Origin: Mucilaginibacter agri
GTDB taxonomy: Bacteria; Bacteroidota; Bacteroidia; Sphingobacteriales; Sphingobacteriaceae
Length of the DNA stretch: 64,000 nt
Assembly: GCF_009928685.1 (NCBI RefSeq)
Contig: NZ_WWEO01000043.1
Coordinates: 727,006 to 791,005, forward strand
Direction of reading: 5' to 3'
Below the pieces are notes generated by a model. The model saw nothing but the letters and a program-made list of their open reading frames with translations. It was not told the DNA's origin and ran no database searches. The translations under genes were made by a program, and so were the position numbers. This document shows, in pieces, positions 24,599 to 33,353 of this stretch. Within the stretch, counting starts at the first letter, position 1. Each line of letters opens with the position of its first letter.

Positions 24599-25609
24599 TT
24601 ATTTTATATTGAAGTGGATAACCTTATTGCCACTTATACCGTATCCGGAAGTGCCATTACCGAGGAAACTAACCGCCTGCACATTTCCGAAATCTTTAAT
24701 ATCAGAAGAGCCAGTCCAGGTATCGCCGCCATCTGAAGTTGCATACATAGCAGCATAAGAATAACCAAAATCTCCTCCCGAATAATTACCCACGCCCAAC
24801 GCCAGGCCCTTTTTAGCATTTACAAAATATATGGAGAACATGTTGGTGGGTGCATTATTAAGCATAGTCCAGGTTGTTCCATTATCGGTAGATTTGATGA
24901 TCTTCCTCTGCCCCGCTACATAAATACTGCCATTTGTAGGTACTACCGCATAATAACCCTGATCAAACTGCGTACTGATCACTTGCCAGGTATTACCACC
25001 ATCAGTTGTTTGGGCTATCTTATCAAACAGGGCAACGGCAAAACCATTTTTAGCATCGGCAAAGCGTACCTGCGTCAGTAAACCGCCAATATCGCCTAAA
25101 TCATACTCGCTCCAGCTATCGCCGCCGTTGGTTGTTTTTAAAATTCGTGTACCGTTTGTACAGTAACCGGTAGATGGGTTTACAAACCATACAGAGGTAA
25201 CCTCCAAAGGCTTAGATGGAGTGTAAACTTTAGTCCAGCTTTTGCCGCCATTAGTAGTGCGCAATATGAATCCGCCCGGAGGCACACAACCCGTACCCGA
25301 GCACGAGTTTTGTCCACCAACCGCAAAGCCGGTGCTGCTGCTGGTAAAAAACAGTCCAGAGATGGAGTAATTAACATTGGAGGTTAAGTTATCCCAGCTC
25401 TGACCGCCGTTAGTAGTTTTGTAGATTCCGCCGCCAATGCCGCCAACAAAGCCCGTTTCATTATCGATAAAGTACACTGATCTTAAGTTTTCGGGGAGCG
25501 TAGCCGGCAGCACGGTATAAGCGTCTGTGAGATTAATAACGGCATCTTTGCCACATGACGAAAATGTGCAGATAGCCAAAAGAGTTAATAATTTTAGATA
25601 TGGTTTCAT
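24599..25609 (-). CDS. Ycf48/HCF136-like beta-propeller lipoprotein
   Basis: The 336-residue protein has a lipoprotein signal with Cys19 (CTFSSCGKD). The body has about six repeats of the BNR/Ycf48 type: YKTTNGGQSWDNL, LRTTNGGKSWTKV, LKTTNGGDSWSEY, AQTTDGGNTWQVI, IKSTDNGTTWTML and YATSDGGDTWTGS. This marks a sialidase-like beta-propeller, with no visible catalytic residues of sialidases. In Bacteroidota such proteins are surface or periplasmic and of unknown function. It probably has its own promoter in the 69-bp gap to the AIM24 gene upstream, or is read through from it. Confidence 0.82.
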   Translation of the reverse strand: MKPYLKLLTLLAICTFSSCGKDAVINLTDAYTVLPATLPENLRSVYFIDNETGFVGGIGGGIYKTTNGGQSWDNLTSNVNYSISGLFFTSSSTGFAVGGQNSCSGTGCVPPGGFILRTTNGGKSWTKVYTPSKPLEVTSVWFVNPSTGYCTNGTRILKTTNGGDSWSEYDLGDIGGLLTQVRFADAKNGFAVALFDKIAQTTDGGNTWQVISTQFDQGYYAVVPTNGSIYVAGQRKIIKSTDNGTTWTMLNNAPTNMFSIYFVNAKKGLALGVGNYSGGDFGYSYAAMYATSDGGDTWTGSSDIKDFGNVQAVSFLGNGTSGYGISGNKVIHFNIK

Positions 25610-25678
25610 GGTTTAATTGCCTGGTTATTAGGTAATACGAAGCAATTAAACCATGTGATACATCTATATCTAAAAAAA

Positions 25679-26476
25679 TTAATACCCGTCGCCGTCGAGC
25701 AGATTGCCGAGGCCGCCTAATATGCTGCCTTCTTCGCGGCGAGGGCCGGTGGCGTAACCTAATATCCGACTAGCCAATCTGCTAACCGGAAGTGTTTGGA
25801 TCCATACTTTACCCGGGCCACGTAGCGTAGCAAAGAAAAAGCCTTCGCCGCCAAACAGTTTGTTGCGGATGCCACCTATAAATTGGATGTCGAAATCGAC
25901 ACCTAAAGTGTACCCTACCAAACAGCCGGTATCAATCTTAATAATCTCGCCCGGTTGCAAGGTGCGTTCAAAAACGTGACCGCCAGCGTGCATAAACGCC
26001 ATACCATCACCCTCTAAGCGTTCCATAATAAAGCCTTCGCCACCAAATAAACCGGTTCCGAGCTTACGTTGAAATTCGATGTTGATGGATACGCCTTTAG
26101 CCGCGGCTAAAAAAGCATCTTTCTGGCAGACTACGGCGTTGCCCAATTGCGCCAGATCTAACGGAATGATTTTACCCGGGTAAGGCGAAGCAAAGCTTAC
26201 ACGCTTTTTACCTGCACCAACGTTGGTAAAGGCCGTCATAAACAGACTTTCGCCCACTAAAAGGCGTTTGCCAGCGCTAAATAGCTTACCCATTAAACCA
26301 CCGCCGCCTTGTTGTGCGCTGCCATCGCCAAAAATAGTTTGCATCTGTATACCTTCGTCCATCATCATAAAAGCGCCAGATTCTGCTACGGCAGTTTCAT
26401 TTGGGTCGAGCTCTATTTCTACATATTGCATTTCTTCGCCAAAAATGCGATAGTCTATTTCGTGGTTCCTTAACAT
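25679..26476 (-). CDS. AIM24/TIGR00266 family protein
   Basis: The 265-residue protein is a glycine-rich all-beta protein of the AIM24 family: YVEIELDPNETAVAESGAFM near the start, then repeated turns FGDGSAQQGGGGLMGKLFSA, VGESLFMTAFTNVG, LFGGEGFIMERLEG and LFGGEGFFFATLRGPG, and a GGLGNLLDGDGY tail. No signal peptide or membrane helix is seen. The family is widespread; its biochemical role is not established. It lies downstream of a small coiled-coil gene on the same strand. Confidence 0.9.
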   Translation of the reverse strand: MLRNHEIDYRIFGEEMQYVEIELDPNETAVAESGAFMMMDEGIQMQTIFGDGSAQQGGGGLMGKLFSAGKRLLVGESLFMTAFTNVGAGKKRVSFASPYPGKIIPLDLAQLGNAVVCQKDAFLAAAKGVSINIEFQRKLGTGLFGGEGFIMERLEGDGMAFMHAGGHVFERTLQPGEIIKIDTGCLVGYTLGVDFDIQFIGGIRNKLFGGEGFFFATLRGPGKVWIQTLPVSRLASRILGYATGPRREEGSILGGLGNLLDGDGY

Positions 26477-26576
26477 AAAAACGTTTTTATATTTTAACTC
26501 ACAATGTTGGCTGAAGTTACAAAAAGCGGTAAAAATTTATTGGGCGAGCTCCGCAGCAGATTTAGGAGTTATCCGG

Positions 26577-26819
26577 CTATTTCTTTAGCTCCTGAACCAG
26601 CCTTTTGAGTTCGTGATTGAGAATCTTTTCAATCTCCAGCTGTTTTTGGGACAGTTCTGCCTGGAGTTTTCTCAGTGTTTCTAAAACGGGCAGGTGGCTA
26701 TCTTCCGCGGCTTTGCGGCGTAATGCGGCTTCCTGACTTCTTATTTTAGCGACCAGCCGCGCTTCTTGCATTCGACAATGGAACAGAGACTGCATAATAA
26801 ATCGTTTTTTGACCGGCAA
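26577..26819 (-). CDS. Small hypothetical coiled-coil protein
   Basis: The 80-residue product is helical and charged from about residue 18 on (MQEARLVAKIRSQEAALRRK, LETLRKLQAELSQKQLEIEK), consistent with a short coiled coil, ending LVQELKK. The first residues (MPVKKRFIMQSLFHCR) may not be translated if the Met at residue 9 or 17 is used. It precedes the AIM24 gene by 100 bp. No function can be given, and it could be non-coding. Confidence 0.45.
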   Translation of the reverse strand: MPVKKRFIMQSLFHCRMQEARLVAKIRSQEAALRRKAAEDSHLPVLETLRKLQAELSQKQLEIEKILNHELKRLVQELKK

Positions 26820-26921
26820 ACAATAGTATTAAAACGTAAGGTTGTTGAATTATGTTTTTTTCTTCAAAAGAAATTTTGAGATCGGATATTCGCGCCGACG
26901 CTATTTTATTATTTTCACCCC

Positions 26922-27320
26922 ATGAAAAAGCCACTGCTTATTATTACCGCCACCATTATATTATTTGCAACAGCATGTTTAAATGGCCTTAAAACGGAGC
27001 AAATACTAGGCCGTTGGAAGTATATTAAAGTAGGTGTGCCAAACAGTAGCCCGCCAGATACGGTAACTACCGCCGAGTTGGAAGAGAACAAGCCTTTCAT
27101 CGATTTTAAATCAGATGGCAATTTCAGTATTACCTGGGGTGGCAAGATATTATCGCACGGAACCTACAAGCTATCAGGCAAAAATATCAATGTGCACGAG
27201 GTTCTTCCCGAAGGCCAAAGCCGCGACTTCCCTTTCTTTGTTTCTGAGATAACAGACAAGCAAATCACTTTCGAAACCACAGTACAAGGGGGCTCGAGGG
27301 TAACAGCGGTGAGAGAATAG
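26922..27320 (+). CDS. Lipocalin-like lipoprotein
   Basis: The 132-residue protein has a lipoprotein signal with Cys19 (ILFATAC). The mature part has the lipocalin-like pattern of small Bacteroidota lipoproteins: ILGRWKYIKVGVP, then FIDFKSDGNFSITWGGKILS, HGTYKLSGKNINVHEV and ITFETTVQGG, a run of beta strands around a probable ligand pocket. The opening GxW in LGRWKY is the lipocalin hallmark. The ligand is unknown. It stands alone, divergent from the coiled-coil gene. Confidence 0.75.
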   Translation: MKKPLLIITATIILFATACLNGLKTEQILGRWKYIKVGVPNSSPPDTVTTAELEENKPFIDFKSDGNFSITWGGKILSHGTYKLSGKNINVHEVLPEGQSRDFPFFVSEITDKQITFETTVQGGSRVTAVRE

Positions 27321-27473
27321 CTCGCAAATAAGGTTAATATCCAGTATTTATTGGTTAACAAACCATACATAACTGTTACGATCGGCGGTTAAGTAATTAG
27401 CGGGATTTTACTACTTTAGCCACAGCGCTGTACCAATAACCGCGCGTATACCATTTAACCTGTAATTTAATCA

Positions 27474-28790
27474 ATGGCTTTACTGACCATCCTGCTGTGC
27501 ATTATCCTGCTTGTGCTTTTAGTGAGCTGGGCTAAAGTTACCCCTTTTTTGGCTTTATTAATTGTATCGGTTATTACAGGCTTGCTGCTGGGCATCCCAC
27601 TGGATAAAGTGAGTGCTTCGGTGCAAAAGGGTATGGGCGATACCATGGGGTCGCTATTGATTATTATTTGCCTCGGCGCTATGCTTGGTAAGTTAATCGC
27701 CAGTAGTGGGGCCGCACAGAAGATTGCCACTGTATTAGTGAAGACTGGTGGCGAGAAGAACATTCAGTGGGCATTAGTGCTGGCGGGTTTTGTGGTGGGC
27801 ATTCCGCTGTTTTATGGCATTGGCTTTGTTTTGGTAGTGCCGCTTATATTTTCTATCGCTTATAAATATAAGATCAACGCAGTTTATATTGGCTTACCTA
27901 TGCTGGCGGCTTTGTCGGTTACACATGGCTTTTTGCCGCCGCATCCTTCGCCAACGGCGCTGGTAAAACAGTTTCATGCCGATATGGGGATGACGCTTAT
28001 TTACGGACTTATTATCGGTATCCCTACTATTATCCTGGCCGGTCCGCTGTATGCAAGAACTTTAAAGGGCATTAAGTCTGAGCCATTGGAAACCTTCCGT
28101 GCGCCAGAAATGGATGCTGCTGATATGCCTAATACCTTCAACAGTTTTTTTACAGCACTGTTGCCCGTTATTATGTTGATGCTGGCTGCGCTTTACCCTC
28201 GTCTTAATGTTCAGGATGCATCAGTGAATAGAGCAGTGGCTTTTGTAAGCGATCCGGCAATTGTAATGCTTATAGCATTAATATTCGGCACGTTTACGCT
28301 TGGAATCGGTCAGGGTAAAAAAATGACTGCTTTAAGTAATATTTATGTAGATGCGCTAAAAGATATTGCGGTTATTCTGCTGATCATTGCGGCCTCGGGT
28401 GCTTTTAAACAAGTGTTGATAGACAGCGGCGTGAGCACACAAATTGCCGACCAGATCCAAACACTTAATATTCCGCCCTTGGTGATGGGATGGCTTATTG
28501 CAGCTATTATCCGCATCAGCTTAGGCTCGAGTACGGTCGCGGGGCTAACAGCCGCCGCCATTGTAGCACCTATGATTGGCCAATACCACGTAAACCCCAA
28601 CCTCATGGTATTGTCCATAGGAGCAGGCAGTCTGGTGCTTTCTCACGTAAACGACTCAGGCTTCTGGCTTTTTAAAGAATACTTCAACCTCAGTATCAAA
28701 GACACCCTACGCTCGTGGACTATGATGGAAACGTTGGTGGCTGTGATTGGGTTAGTTGGGGTGATGGTGTTAAATGTGGTTGTGAAGTAG
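27474..28790 (+). CDS. GntP-family gluconate:H+ symporter
   Basis: The 438-residue protein has about 12 hydrophobic helices and matches the GntP/GntT family of proton-coupled importers for gluconate and related sugar acids: LGIPLDKVSASVQKGMGDTM, LIASSGAAQKIATVL, ALSVTHGFLPPHPSPTALVK (a strong family motif near residue 145) and LSHVNDSGFWLFKEYFNL near the C-terminus. The length is normal. No gluconate kinase or other sugar-acid gene is adjacent, so the substrate is inferred from family only. The 153-bp upstream gap has no clear promoter match. Confidence 0.9.
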   Translation: MALLTILLCIILLVLLVSWAKVTPFLALLIVSVITGLLLGIPLDKVSASVQKGMGDTMGSLLIIICLGAMLGKLIASSGAAQKIATVLVKTGGEKNIQWALVLAGFVVGIPLFYGIGFVLVVPLIFSIAYKYKINAVYIGLPMLAALSVTHGFLPPHPSPTALVKQFHADMGMTLIYGLIIGIPTIILAGPLYARTLKGIKSEPLETFRAPEMDAADMPNTFNSFFTALLPVIMLMLAALYPRLNVQDASVNRAVAFVSDPAIVMLIALIFGTFTLGIGQGKKMTALSNIYVDALKDIAVILLIIAASGAFKQVLIDSGVSTQIADQIQTLNIPPLVMGWLIAAIIRISLGSSTVAGLTAAAIVAPMIGQYHVNPNLMVLSIGAGSLVLSHVNDSGFWLFKEYFNLSIKDTLRSWTMMETLVAVIGLVGVMVLNVVVK

Positions 28791-28825
28791 GTGATTTTGA
28801 ATCTCGGATGTTAGATATAAATAAC

Positions 28826-29194
28826 ATGAATAAGGCGCTAACGTTAACCTTTTTATTTCTCTTTTCTTTCGTCCAAGCTCAGAACTATTACTATTCGTCA
28901 ACTCCTGAACGAAACCGGGTTATACGTCTGATTACTTCTTTGCCTGAAATTGTTGATGAAAAGAAAAGTTTCGAACAGCATCATATTCGTATGGCGGCTT
29001 ATATTGATCATGTACCGACTAAGAATCAAAAATATTACTATGTTACAATTGCCGAAGATCAACACGATCGATTAATGCCTCATCAAACTTTTTTGGTGAA
29101 TCCGAAAACTAATGAGATTAATTACTGGGATATATTAAATGACAAAATTGTCCCTTTGAAAATATGGCGTAAGCATCATTATAAAGATCAATGA
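28826..29194 (+). CDS. Hypothetical small exported protein
   Basis: I place the start at ATG 28826 because a signal peptide follows (MNKALTLTFLFLFSFVQA, cut before QNYYY). The upstream part of the open frame overlaps the permease gene. The mature part of about 104 residues reads like a small alpha-beta domain: RVIRLITSLPEIVDEKKSF, YYYVTIAEDQHDRLMPHQTF and LVNPKTNEINYWDI. It may be a conserved Bacteroidota exported protein of unknown function. Confidence 0.6.
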   Translation: MNKALTLTFLFLFSFVQAQNYYYSSTPERNRVIRLITSLPEIVDEKKSFEQHHIRMAAYIDHVPTKNQKYYYVTIAEDQHDRLMPHQTFLVNPKTNEINYWDILNDKIVPLKIWRKHHYKDQ

Positions 29195-29272
29195 ATGTCT
29201 TATTTGTTAGCGCACAGTATTGTGTCGCATGTTTAGCTTAGTGTAATTTGCAACAGCCTAAATAATTATTTA

Positions 29273-29521
29273 TCAAGCTCGTCTTATTTTGCCCGAAACT
29301 ATTACTCTGGACGCTTCCTGTATCGTAAATGTGTTCCCAACTATTAAAACGTCTTCAAAGTAAGATGGTTCAATAAAGCTGACGCTAATTATAAATTTTC
29401 CTCGTTGATTGCCCCAATCAAAAGAGTCTATTCTTCCCGACATACATTTACCGCTTATACAAAAAAGAATAACCCTGCCCAGCCAGTCCTCATCGTCATT
29501 TAAAAATATTTCGCCTATCAT
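29273..29521 (-). CDS. Small hypothetical protein trailing an ABC exporter
   Basis: The 82-residue product starts at MIGEIFLNDDEDWLGRVILF; I chose this Met because the longer frame runs back into the ABC gene. Its ATG is only 10 bp after the ABC stop on the same strand, so it should be co-transcribed. It is strand-rich (GKFIISVSFIEPSYFEDVLI, FTIQEASRVIVSGKI), like a small beta-barrel domain of elongation-factor-domain-2 type, but I do not assign it. No membrane helix or signal. Confidence 0.6.
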   Translation of the reverse strand: MIGEIFLNDDEDWLGRVILFCISGKCMSGRIDSFDWGNQRGKFIISVSFIEPSYFEDVLIVGNTFTIQEASRVIVSGKIRRA

Positions 29522-29531
29522 ATTCAGCCTA

Positions 29532-31292
29532 CTAACTTGCCCTCTTCCCCTGCAACAACATGTCCATCGCATGATCCAACGACCCTGCAGGTATCACTTC
29601 GCCTGAGTTGACAAAGAAGATCTCGTCAGCATTTTCGATAGTATTTAAACGGTGTGCTATAATTACACGTGTGGTGGTAGCCGGTAGGTTATTTAATATG
29701 TCGCTTAGTAGCTTTTCTGTAATGGTGTCAATGTTTGCTGTAGCTTCATCAAGAATCAACAGTTGAGGGTTGCGCAATACGGCGCGCATAAAGGCAATCA
29801 ACTGCTTTTGGCCCAGGCTGATGCTATCGCCTCCGGAAGATACTGGTGTTTCCAGACCGTTTTCAAAAATGGCCAATAAACTGCCCAGGTTGGCATCGAG
29901 GATTACTTTTTCCAATTGATCGTTGGTGTAATCTTTATACTGCTCGTTACCGTAAAGGATATTGTCTTTCACAGTACCAGTAAACAGAAAAGGCTCTTGT
30001 AAAATAAAGCCGATCTTTTGGCTGCGCTCTTCGGGCGTATAAGTGCGGATGTCTTTGCCATCTAACAATACAATCCCTTTCGATGGGTCATATAACCTTG
30101 CAATCAACGACGCCGTAGTCGTTTTGCCGCCACCGGTTGGGCCAACCAATGCATACGTTTTACCTTGCTCCAGTTTAAAGCTAATGTTGTGCAGTATCTC
30201 GCGGCTCTCGTCATACCCGAAGTGTACATTTCTGAATTCTAACAGCGCGGCCGATGGTTCAGTGATGCCGGTTGCCAGCAAAGGCAAATCTGTTTCGAGG
30301 GAAAGAATCTGCGAGATTCTATCCCAGCCTGCCATAGCGGTCTGGAAATTGGTCCACAAGGCGGCTAGTTGTCTCAGTGGGTTATAAAAGTTGTTGGCAT
30401 AAGACAAGTAACTCACCAATAAACCGATAGAGAATTGGCCTATGCTGATCAGATAGATACCAAAGGTCAACACAATCAGTTGTGCAATGCTTGCAAACAG
30501 GCCGTAAATAGGCACAAAAACGTTGTTGGCTAAACCTGCGCTAATGGCGGTTTTGTAATTCTGGGTATTCGCTATATCAAAACGCTTCCGGAAATAATCG
30601 CGACGGTTAAAGGCTATGATCACCTTAAAATTGTTAAGGCTTTCCTGTATCTCGGCACTCATGCCACCAACGCTTTTAAGGTTGAGGGCGTTGGTTCTTT
30701 TTATCCAGGGGGATAATACCAAGGTCAGAAATAAGATCACAATAGCCGGCACCAACGTTGCCGCACCGAGCTCGAGTTTAATTACCATTAAAAATACACC
30801 CGCGCCAATCATAATAGAGATGTTGCCGATAAACTGCATTAATGATTGTGAGAAAAATTGGTTGAGCTTATCAGTATCGTTATTCACGCGCGATATCAGG
30901 TCGCCGGCTTTGTTTTGGTTAAAGAAGCCGACCGGCAATTGCTGCAGTTTATTAAAGATCGAGTTTCGTAGGGTAAACAACATACGCTGCCCAACGCCAC
31001 CCATTAGTTTGGTTTGCGAAAAGCTGGTTCCCAACGCCACCAGGTACATACAAAACAGGATGATGGCGTTATGGATAACCCCGCTGTAATCTTTCTTGGT
31101 TACATACTCATCAATAGTATGGCCAATAACCAAGGGCCCCAATAAGTTTAGGGTTGAGTTAATTAGTATGGCGAACACCGCGATAATCAGCGTCCGTTTT
31201 TCGTGAGCTATGAGTTGAAGCAGTTTTTTGAGCCCGGCAAAAGTTGATGTTTTTTGCTGCTCTTTGCTTATTTTGTTAAGATCGTAATTCAT
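29532..31292 (-). CDS. ABC exporter half-transporter with canonical catalytic site residues
   Basis: The 586-residue protein has six membrane helices (about residues 30-310) and an ATPase domain (about 345-575). Walker A GPTGGGKTT (about 382), Walker B LLILDEAT with the catalytic Glu, and the H-loop His in IIAHRL are intact. The signature motif reads ISLGQKQ instead of LSGGQ. Paired with the preceding gene (18 bp upstream), whose signature is perfect but whose Walker B Glu and H-loop His are replaced, it would form a heterodimer with one working and one degenerate ATP site. Such exporters pump lipids, drugs or peptides outward; the substrate is unknown. Confidence 0.92.
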   Translation of the reverse strand: MNYDLNKISKEQQKTSTFAGLKKLLQLIAHEKRTLIIAVFAILINSTLNLLGPLVIGHTIDEYVTKKDYSGVIHNAIILFCMYLVALGTSFSQTKLMGGVGQRMLFTLRNSIFNKLQQLPVGFFNQNKAGDLISRVNNDTDKLNQFFSQSLMQFIGNISIMIGAGVFLMVIKLELGAATLVPAIVILFLTLVLSPWIKRTNALNLKSVGGMSAEIQESLNNFKVIIAFNRRDYFRKRFDIANTQNYKTAISAGLANNVFVPIYGLFASIAQLIVLTFGIYLISIGQFSIGLLVSYLSYANNFYNPLRQLAALWTNFQTAMAGWDRISQILSLETDLPLLATGITEPSAALLEFRNVHFGYDESREILHNISFKLEQGKTYALVGPTGGGKTTTASLIARLYDPSKGIVLLDGKDIRTYTPEERSQKIGFILQEPFLFTGTVKDNILYGNEQYKDYTNDQLEKVILDANLGSLLAIFENGLETPVSSGGDSISLGQKQLIAFMRAVLRNPQLLILDEATANIDTITEKLLSDILNNLPATTTRVIIAHRLNTIENADEIFFVNSGEVIPAGSLDHAMDMLLQGKRAS

Positions 31293-31310
31293 GATTGTAA
31301 GAGCAGTAAA

Positions 31311-33062
31311 TTAGTGGGTAATACCTTGTTCGTAATTGCTGGTACTTTGCTGCGAGTTAAAGATCTGCACATAATCGGGACTTGTTTTCATCAGGTCGTC
31401 GTGCAAACCGCTGGCTACGATTTCACCCTGCATCAACAGAATAATTTGATTGTAATGTTCAACAGAGGCTATTTTCTGAGTAACTGATATCAGCGTTAAA
31501 CCCGGGTAGTTTTTCTGAATATTAGTGAGGATTTTTTTCTCGGTGTTGTTATCAACACGGGCCGTAAAATCGTCTAATAACAAAATCTTTGGGTTAACCG
31601 CCAAAGCCCTTGCCAGCATAATACGTTGCTTTTGCCCACCCGAAAGACTCGATCCGCGTTCAGAAACAACGGTATTCAGACCATCAGGAAGGCCATTTAT
31701 AAAATCCTTTAGTTCAGCTGTCTCAATTGCTTTCTCTAATGATTCGTCGGTTACGGTGTCACTAAAGGCGATGTTTTCCCTGATACTCATATTAAAGATG
31801 ATGCTATCCTGAAACACAAACCCAACCTGGCTATGGAAAGATTCGCTATCGTAAGCCGCAATCGGCTTGCCATCAAATAAAATGGTGCCCTCCGTTGGAT
31901 TAAGTAATCCTGTGAGCAAATAGAGCAACTGTGTTTTACCTGCAGCAGTTGGGCCGATGATGGCAATTTTTGAACCCGCGGTCACAGAAAATGAAACATC
32001 TTTTAGGGCAGGCTTTTGTCCGTAGGTTACAGATACATGGCTAACCGCGACATCGCCGCGTAACGTTTCTTTAAGGTCCCCGGTTGCCGCCAAATCTGCT
32101 GCGGTCAAAACAACATTGATCCGTTGAAATGACGCCGTAGCCTGGGCTATCAGGTTGCTCATAAAGCCTATAACAAAAATAGGGAAGATGATGAGCGACA
32201 AGTAACTGTTAAACGCTGCGAAACTACCCAAGGTCATGTTGCCGGTAATCACAAAATGCCCGCCCATTACCAAAATAGTTAGGGCCGCCATGTTGGCTGT
32301 AAAGGTTACAATAGGTATTAGCCCTGCAAAGAAGCCTAAGATTCTTAGCCCGTAATCTTTGGCCTGGGTATTGGCCTCGATAAATTTGCTGTACTCCAGT
32401 TGCTGCGAGTTAACTACGCGAATGAGCGCCGAACCCAGAATGCTTTCGTTAATTACCTTATTCAGCTGGTCGATAACGCCACGGCTTTTTATAAACAACG
32501 CACGCACATTTTTCAGCACATAAAAAAACGTGCCGCCAATAATGGGGATAATGGCAATTACTGCAAGGCCGAGTTTCCAGTTGATGGTTAACAGTAATAT
32601 GCTACCACCTATAATAATAAAGAGTGATGATACGATCGAAACTAATGCCTGCGAAACAAACAGCTTAATAGAATCTACATCGGCGGTTAAATTGGTAAGC
32701 AGTTTGGAGGGGTTAGCCTGCTCAATAAATGCATGGCTTTGGCGCGATATCTTGTCAGAAAGCCGCCTGCGCAGATCGCGCGCTACGCGTTCTGAGGCAT
32801 AGGTTTGTATAATGGTTTGCAGGTAGCCGAAAATGAAGATAAGCAACACTGCTATCCCGAACTTTTTAATGATGTCGGCAAATACAAAATGTTGTTTACC
32901 ATAATCGTCAATACCACTGGCTATTATCTTGGGCAACCAAAGGTTGATGCCGTTGCTTAACAAGGCAAATAGCAAAAGCATAGCTACCAGCCCCATATAG
33001 GGTTTCAGCAGACTGAACACACCGGGTGGTTTGCTTTTGGGTTTAGGGGTATTGGTTTGCAT
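31311..33062 (-). CDS. ABC exporter half-transporter with degenerate Walker B and H-loop
   Basis: The 583-residue protein has the same order of membrane domain (about residues 18-310) and ATPase domain. Walker A GPTAAGKTQ (about 367) and the signature SLSGGQKQR are good. The Walker B end reads LLLDDFTA, with Asp where the catalytic Glu should be, and the H-loop reads VTQK, with Gln for His. These changes match the degenerate half of heterodimeric exporters such as TM287/288 or LmrCD. It is the first gene of a three-gene minus-strand unit. The upstream 291 bp is shared with the divergent DUF2130 gene. Confidence 0.92.
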   Translation of the reverse strand: MQTNTPKPKSKPPGVFSLLKPYMGLVAMLLLFALLSNGINLWLPKIIASGIDDYGKQHFVFADIIKKFGIAVLLIFIFGYLQTIIQTYASERVARDLRRRLSDKISRQSHAFIEQANPSKLLTNLTADVDSIKLFVSQALVSIVSSLFIIIGGSILLLTINWKLGLAVIAIIPIIGGTFFYVLKNVRALFIKSRGVIDQLNKVINESILGSALIRVVNSQQLEYSKFIEANTQAKDYGLRILGFFAGLIPIVTFTANMAALTILVMGGHFVITGNMTLGSFAAFNSYLSLIIFPIFVIGFMSNLIAQATASFQRINVVLTAADLAATGDLKETLRGDVAVSHVSVTYGQKPALKDVSFSVTAGSKIAIIGPTAAGKTQLLYLLTGLLNPTEGTILFDGKPIAAYDSESFHSQVGFVFQDSIIFNMSIRENIAFSDTVTDESLEKAIETAELKDFINGLPDGLNTVVSERGSSLSGGQKQRIMLARALAVNPKILLLDDFTARVDNNTEKKILTNIQKNYPGLTLISVTQKIASVEHYNQIILLMQGEIVASGLHDDLMKTSPDYVQIFNSQQSTSNYEQGITH

Positions 33063-33353
33063 TGTGCTTAGTTTAATTACCTATTTGATGTATTAAAGTA
33101 GACGATTAGGCTGGTAAAAGATTTTACGCTTTTCAAAAATAAGATATGAAGCGGTATCGGTAGTAATTATTTTATTGAAAATGAGGATATACTTATTCAC
33201 TATTCACAAAGTGGAGATACGGCAGGCGGCTAAACCCAGGCAATCCTTTACGTTCACAAAGGTGTCATCAATTGTAACTTTGCTAAAAATATTAACAAAA
33301 CAACTATCTTTAACCTGTTATATCAGTCTCCCCAAAGTTTATAGTTTTTAATC

